Shown here: positions 5,188 to 6,583 of the stretch, piece by piece
Layout: the number at the start of each line of letters is the position of its first letter
Position numbering within the stretch: the first letter of the stretch is position 1
Assembly (NCBI GenBank): GCA_030146725.1
Contig: JASLBJ010000005.1
Span: forward strand, 1 to 6,583
Direction of reading: 5' to 3'
Origin: Sphingomicrobium sp.
GTDB lineage: Bacteria > Pseudomonadota > Alphaproteobacteria > Sphingomonadales > Sphingomonadaceae
DNA: 6,583 bases
Translations under genes and position numbers: made by a program
The notes under the pieces: generated by a model
What the model was told of the DNA's origin: nothing
Seen by the model: the letters and a program-made list of their open reading frames with translations, nothing else
Databases searched by the model: none

Positions 5188-6583
5188 TCAACCAAATGTG
5201 CGTTGCCACCAGCCGCGGCGAGGCTCGCCACCCCGTTCGGCTGCCGACAGGTCGTTGTCGGCCGCTGGCGGCGTCGCCGTTTCGGCAGCGTTTCCAGTCT
5301 CGGCTGCCGGCGCGGACTCGGGCTCGGGTGCGAGTTCGAGTTGGGCAGGTTCGGGCTCAGGCGCGGCTACGGCGGCCTTGGTCCGGCGCTTGCGCGGTGC
5401 CTTGACGGGCTTTGCCTGGGCTTCCTCGTCGGTCCCGGGCTCGGCAGTCGGGACATCCCTGGCCGTCGCCGCTTCGGTCGCAGTCTCGGCCGGCGGGGCG
5501 CTTGGCGGAGCCGGCTCCGGAACCGTGATCAGCGCATCCTTGCCCTCGCTCGCCTTGCGGGCACGCGGACGGCGGCGGGTCTTGGGCGCCGCCTCCGCAG
5601 TCTCGGGCTGCGCCTCGGGCGAGGCCTCGACCGCGGCGATCGGCGGTTCCTCGGCAAGCGGCCGCTCGACCATCGGCGAGCTGTCGGCCTCGACCTCGGC
5701 GGTAACCGCGGGCTCGGCCTTGCGACCGCGGCCACGGCGGCGACGCGGGCGTTCCTCCTCGGCGGTGACGGGGACCTCGGGCGAGACATCGGTTGACGCC
5801 TGCTCGTCCAACCCGTCCCGGTCGGCACCCTCGCTCAAGCCGGAGTTTTCAGCCGCGTCCGAACCCTCGGAGTCGGAAAGCGATGCACCCGCATCGCCCT
5901 CCTCGCCTTCGCGGCGGCTGCGTCCGCGGCCACCACGGCGGCGGCGGCGGCGGCGGCGGCCCTGTCGGTCGGTGTCGTCGCGCGGGCCACGGGAGTCGCG
6001 GTCCTCAGCCGTTTCGGGCTCCTCGGAGGCATCCATCTCCTCGGTCTCGTCCTCGTCTTCCTCTTCCTCGGCGTCGAGTGCGAGGTCGAGCGAGACGTCG
6101 TCGTCATCCTCCTCGATCCGGGCAGCGACGGCGGGCCGCTGCGGCGCGACCGGCGGCGGCCCCGAGCTTTCGACACCCATTCGGGCGCCTTCGAGGCTCT
6201 CGTCGATCGTGACGTCGATCGACACGCCGTAGCGAGCCTCGATCTCGCCCAGTTCGGCGCGCTTGCGGTTGAGGAGGTAGATTGCCGCCTCGCGTCCCGC
6301 GCGCAGCAGCAGCCGGTCGCCGCGGCCGCGAGCCGCCTCGTCCTCGATCATGCGCAGCGCCGACAGGCCGGCCGACGATGCAGTGCGCATCAGGCCGGTG
6401 CCTTCGCAATGCGCGCAGACCTTGGTCGAGGCTTCGAGCACTCCGGTGCGCAGCCGCTGGCGGCTCATCTCCATCAGGCCGAAGCTCGAGATGCGGCCGA
6501 CCTGGATCCGCGCGCGGTCGTTCTTGAGCGCTTCCTTCATCGCCTTCTCGACCTTCCGGACGTGGCCGGACTGTTCCATGTCG
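5188..6583 (-). CDS. rne: Ribonuclease E, C-terminal part (runs off the right edge)
   Basis: RNase E is the endonuclease that starts mRNA decay and processes rRNA and tRNA; its tail scaffolds the degradosome. The gene enters from the right, so the N-terminal S1 and most of the DNase I-like domain are missing. Numbered from the Met at 6577-6579 (not a true start): DRARIQVGRISSFGLMEMSR (21-40) closes the DNase I-like domain, and CAHC (C55, C58) is the zinc-link of the catalytic tetramer. The small domain follows to about residue 130. After that comes low-complexity tail: acidic block 156-189, Arg-rich blocks 208-223 (eight Arg in a row), 278-287, 335-342 and 393-401, separated by Ala/Pro/Glu linkers. 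The protein ends RRGWWQRTFG (454-463). A long tail separates it from RNase G. The catalytic Asp of the IDF motif should lie just past the edge. Confidence 0.96.
   Translation of the reverse strand, partial: DMEQSGHVRKVEKAMKEALKNDRARIQVGRISSFGLMEMSRQRLRTGVLEASTKVCAHCEGTGLMRTASSAGLSALRMIEDEAARGRGDRLLLRAGREAAIYLLNRKRAELGEIEARYGVSIDVTIDESLEGARMGVESSGPPPVAPQRPAVAARIEEDDDDVSLDLALDAEEEEDEDETEEMDASEEPETAEDRDSRGPRDDTDRQGRRRRRRRRGGRGRSRREGEEGDAGASLSDSEGSDAAENSGLSEGADRDGLDEQASTDVSPEVPVTAEEERPRRRRGRGRKAEPAVTAEVEADSSPMVERPLAEEPPIAAVEASPEAQPETAEAAPKTRRRPRARKASEGKDALITVPEPAPPSAPPAETATEAATARDVPTAEPGTDEEAQAKPVKAPRKRRTKAAVAAPEPEPAQLELAPEPESAPAAETGNAAETATPPAADNDLSAAERGGEPRRGWWQRTFG
5191..5220 (-). other. C-terminal GWW motif of RNase E (probable PNPase-binding site)
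   Basis: The last ten codons of rne encode RRGWWQRTFG. In Caulobacter crescentus, PNPase was shown structurally to bind a short recognition segment near the RNase E C-terminus that, as I recall, contains a GWW motif. The same arrangement here, a basic pair, GWW and a basic residue after long disordered sequence, suggests the equivalent PNPase docking site. The motif is seen directly; the partner is inferred. Confidence 0.6.
5936..5959 (+). repeat. (CGG)8 microsatellite inside rne
   Basis: Eight uninterrupted CGG units lie inside rne. Read on the coding (minus) strand in frame as CGC codons they encode eight consecutive arginines (residues 208-215 from the Met at 6579). Use of one codon throughout makes an exact trinucleotide tract that could change length by slippage without shifting frame. 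Confidence 0.85.

Noticed and set aside
5936..5959. CGG repeats as part of a CRISPR or structured array
   Set aside because: This is a simple trinucleotide tract in frame within rne, with no spacers.
5147..6232. Plus-strand Ser/Arg-rich frame of 361 codons
   Set aside because: It is the mirror of the low-complexity RNase E tail. Ser and Arg runs arise from complementing Glu/Ala/Arg codons.

Overview
The window looks like a GC-rich alphaproteobacterial chromosome, most likely from the Sphingomonadales. This placement is inferred from gene order and protein features (a short Ppx/GppA phosphatase followed by RlmE, and an RNase E / periplasmic M48 metalloprotease / DsbA-like cluster on the other strand). 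No database search was possible.

Layout. Positions 1-876 hold no gene I can support. They contain a degenerate 29-bp direct repeat (292-320 and 442-470), a short 12-bp tandem repeat and a few small inverted repeats. A complete tRNA-Gln(CTG) gene lies at 877-950 on the minus strand, with its own sigma70-type promoter (966-994) and a perfect 16-base hairpin just after its 3' end. On the plus strand follow a Ppx/GppA-family phosphatase (1114-2169) and, 13 bases later, the 23S rRNA 2'-O-methyltransferase RlmE (2183-2839), probably one operon. A 113-base convergent gap separates them from three minus-strand genes, read right to left: the C-terminal part of RNase E (5188 to beyond the right edge), a secreted BepA-like M48 protease with TPRs (3726-5111) and a membrane-anchored CPYC DsbA-like protein (2953-3729). 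The last two overlap by four bases (GTGA).

How the genes relate. The plus-strand pair joins polyphosphate/(p)ppGpp-type phosphohydrolysis to large-subunit maturation. The minus-strand set joins RNA turnover with envelope quality control. The protease and thioredoxin-fold protein are likely translationally coupled and may act together on disulfide-bearing outer-membrane proteins. RNase E ends in an Arg/acidic low-complexity scaffold tail with a C-terminal RRGWWQRTFG motif that probably recruits PNPase.

I see no CRISPR array, IS element, prophage or clear novel multi-gene system. The least explained part is the gene-free left end flanking the tRNA 3' end.
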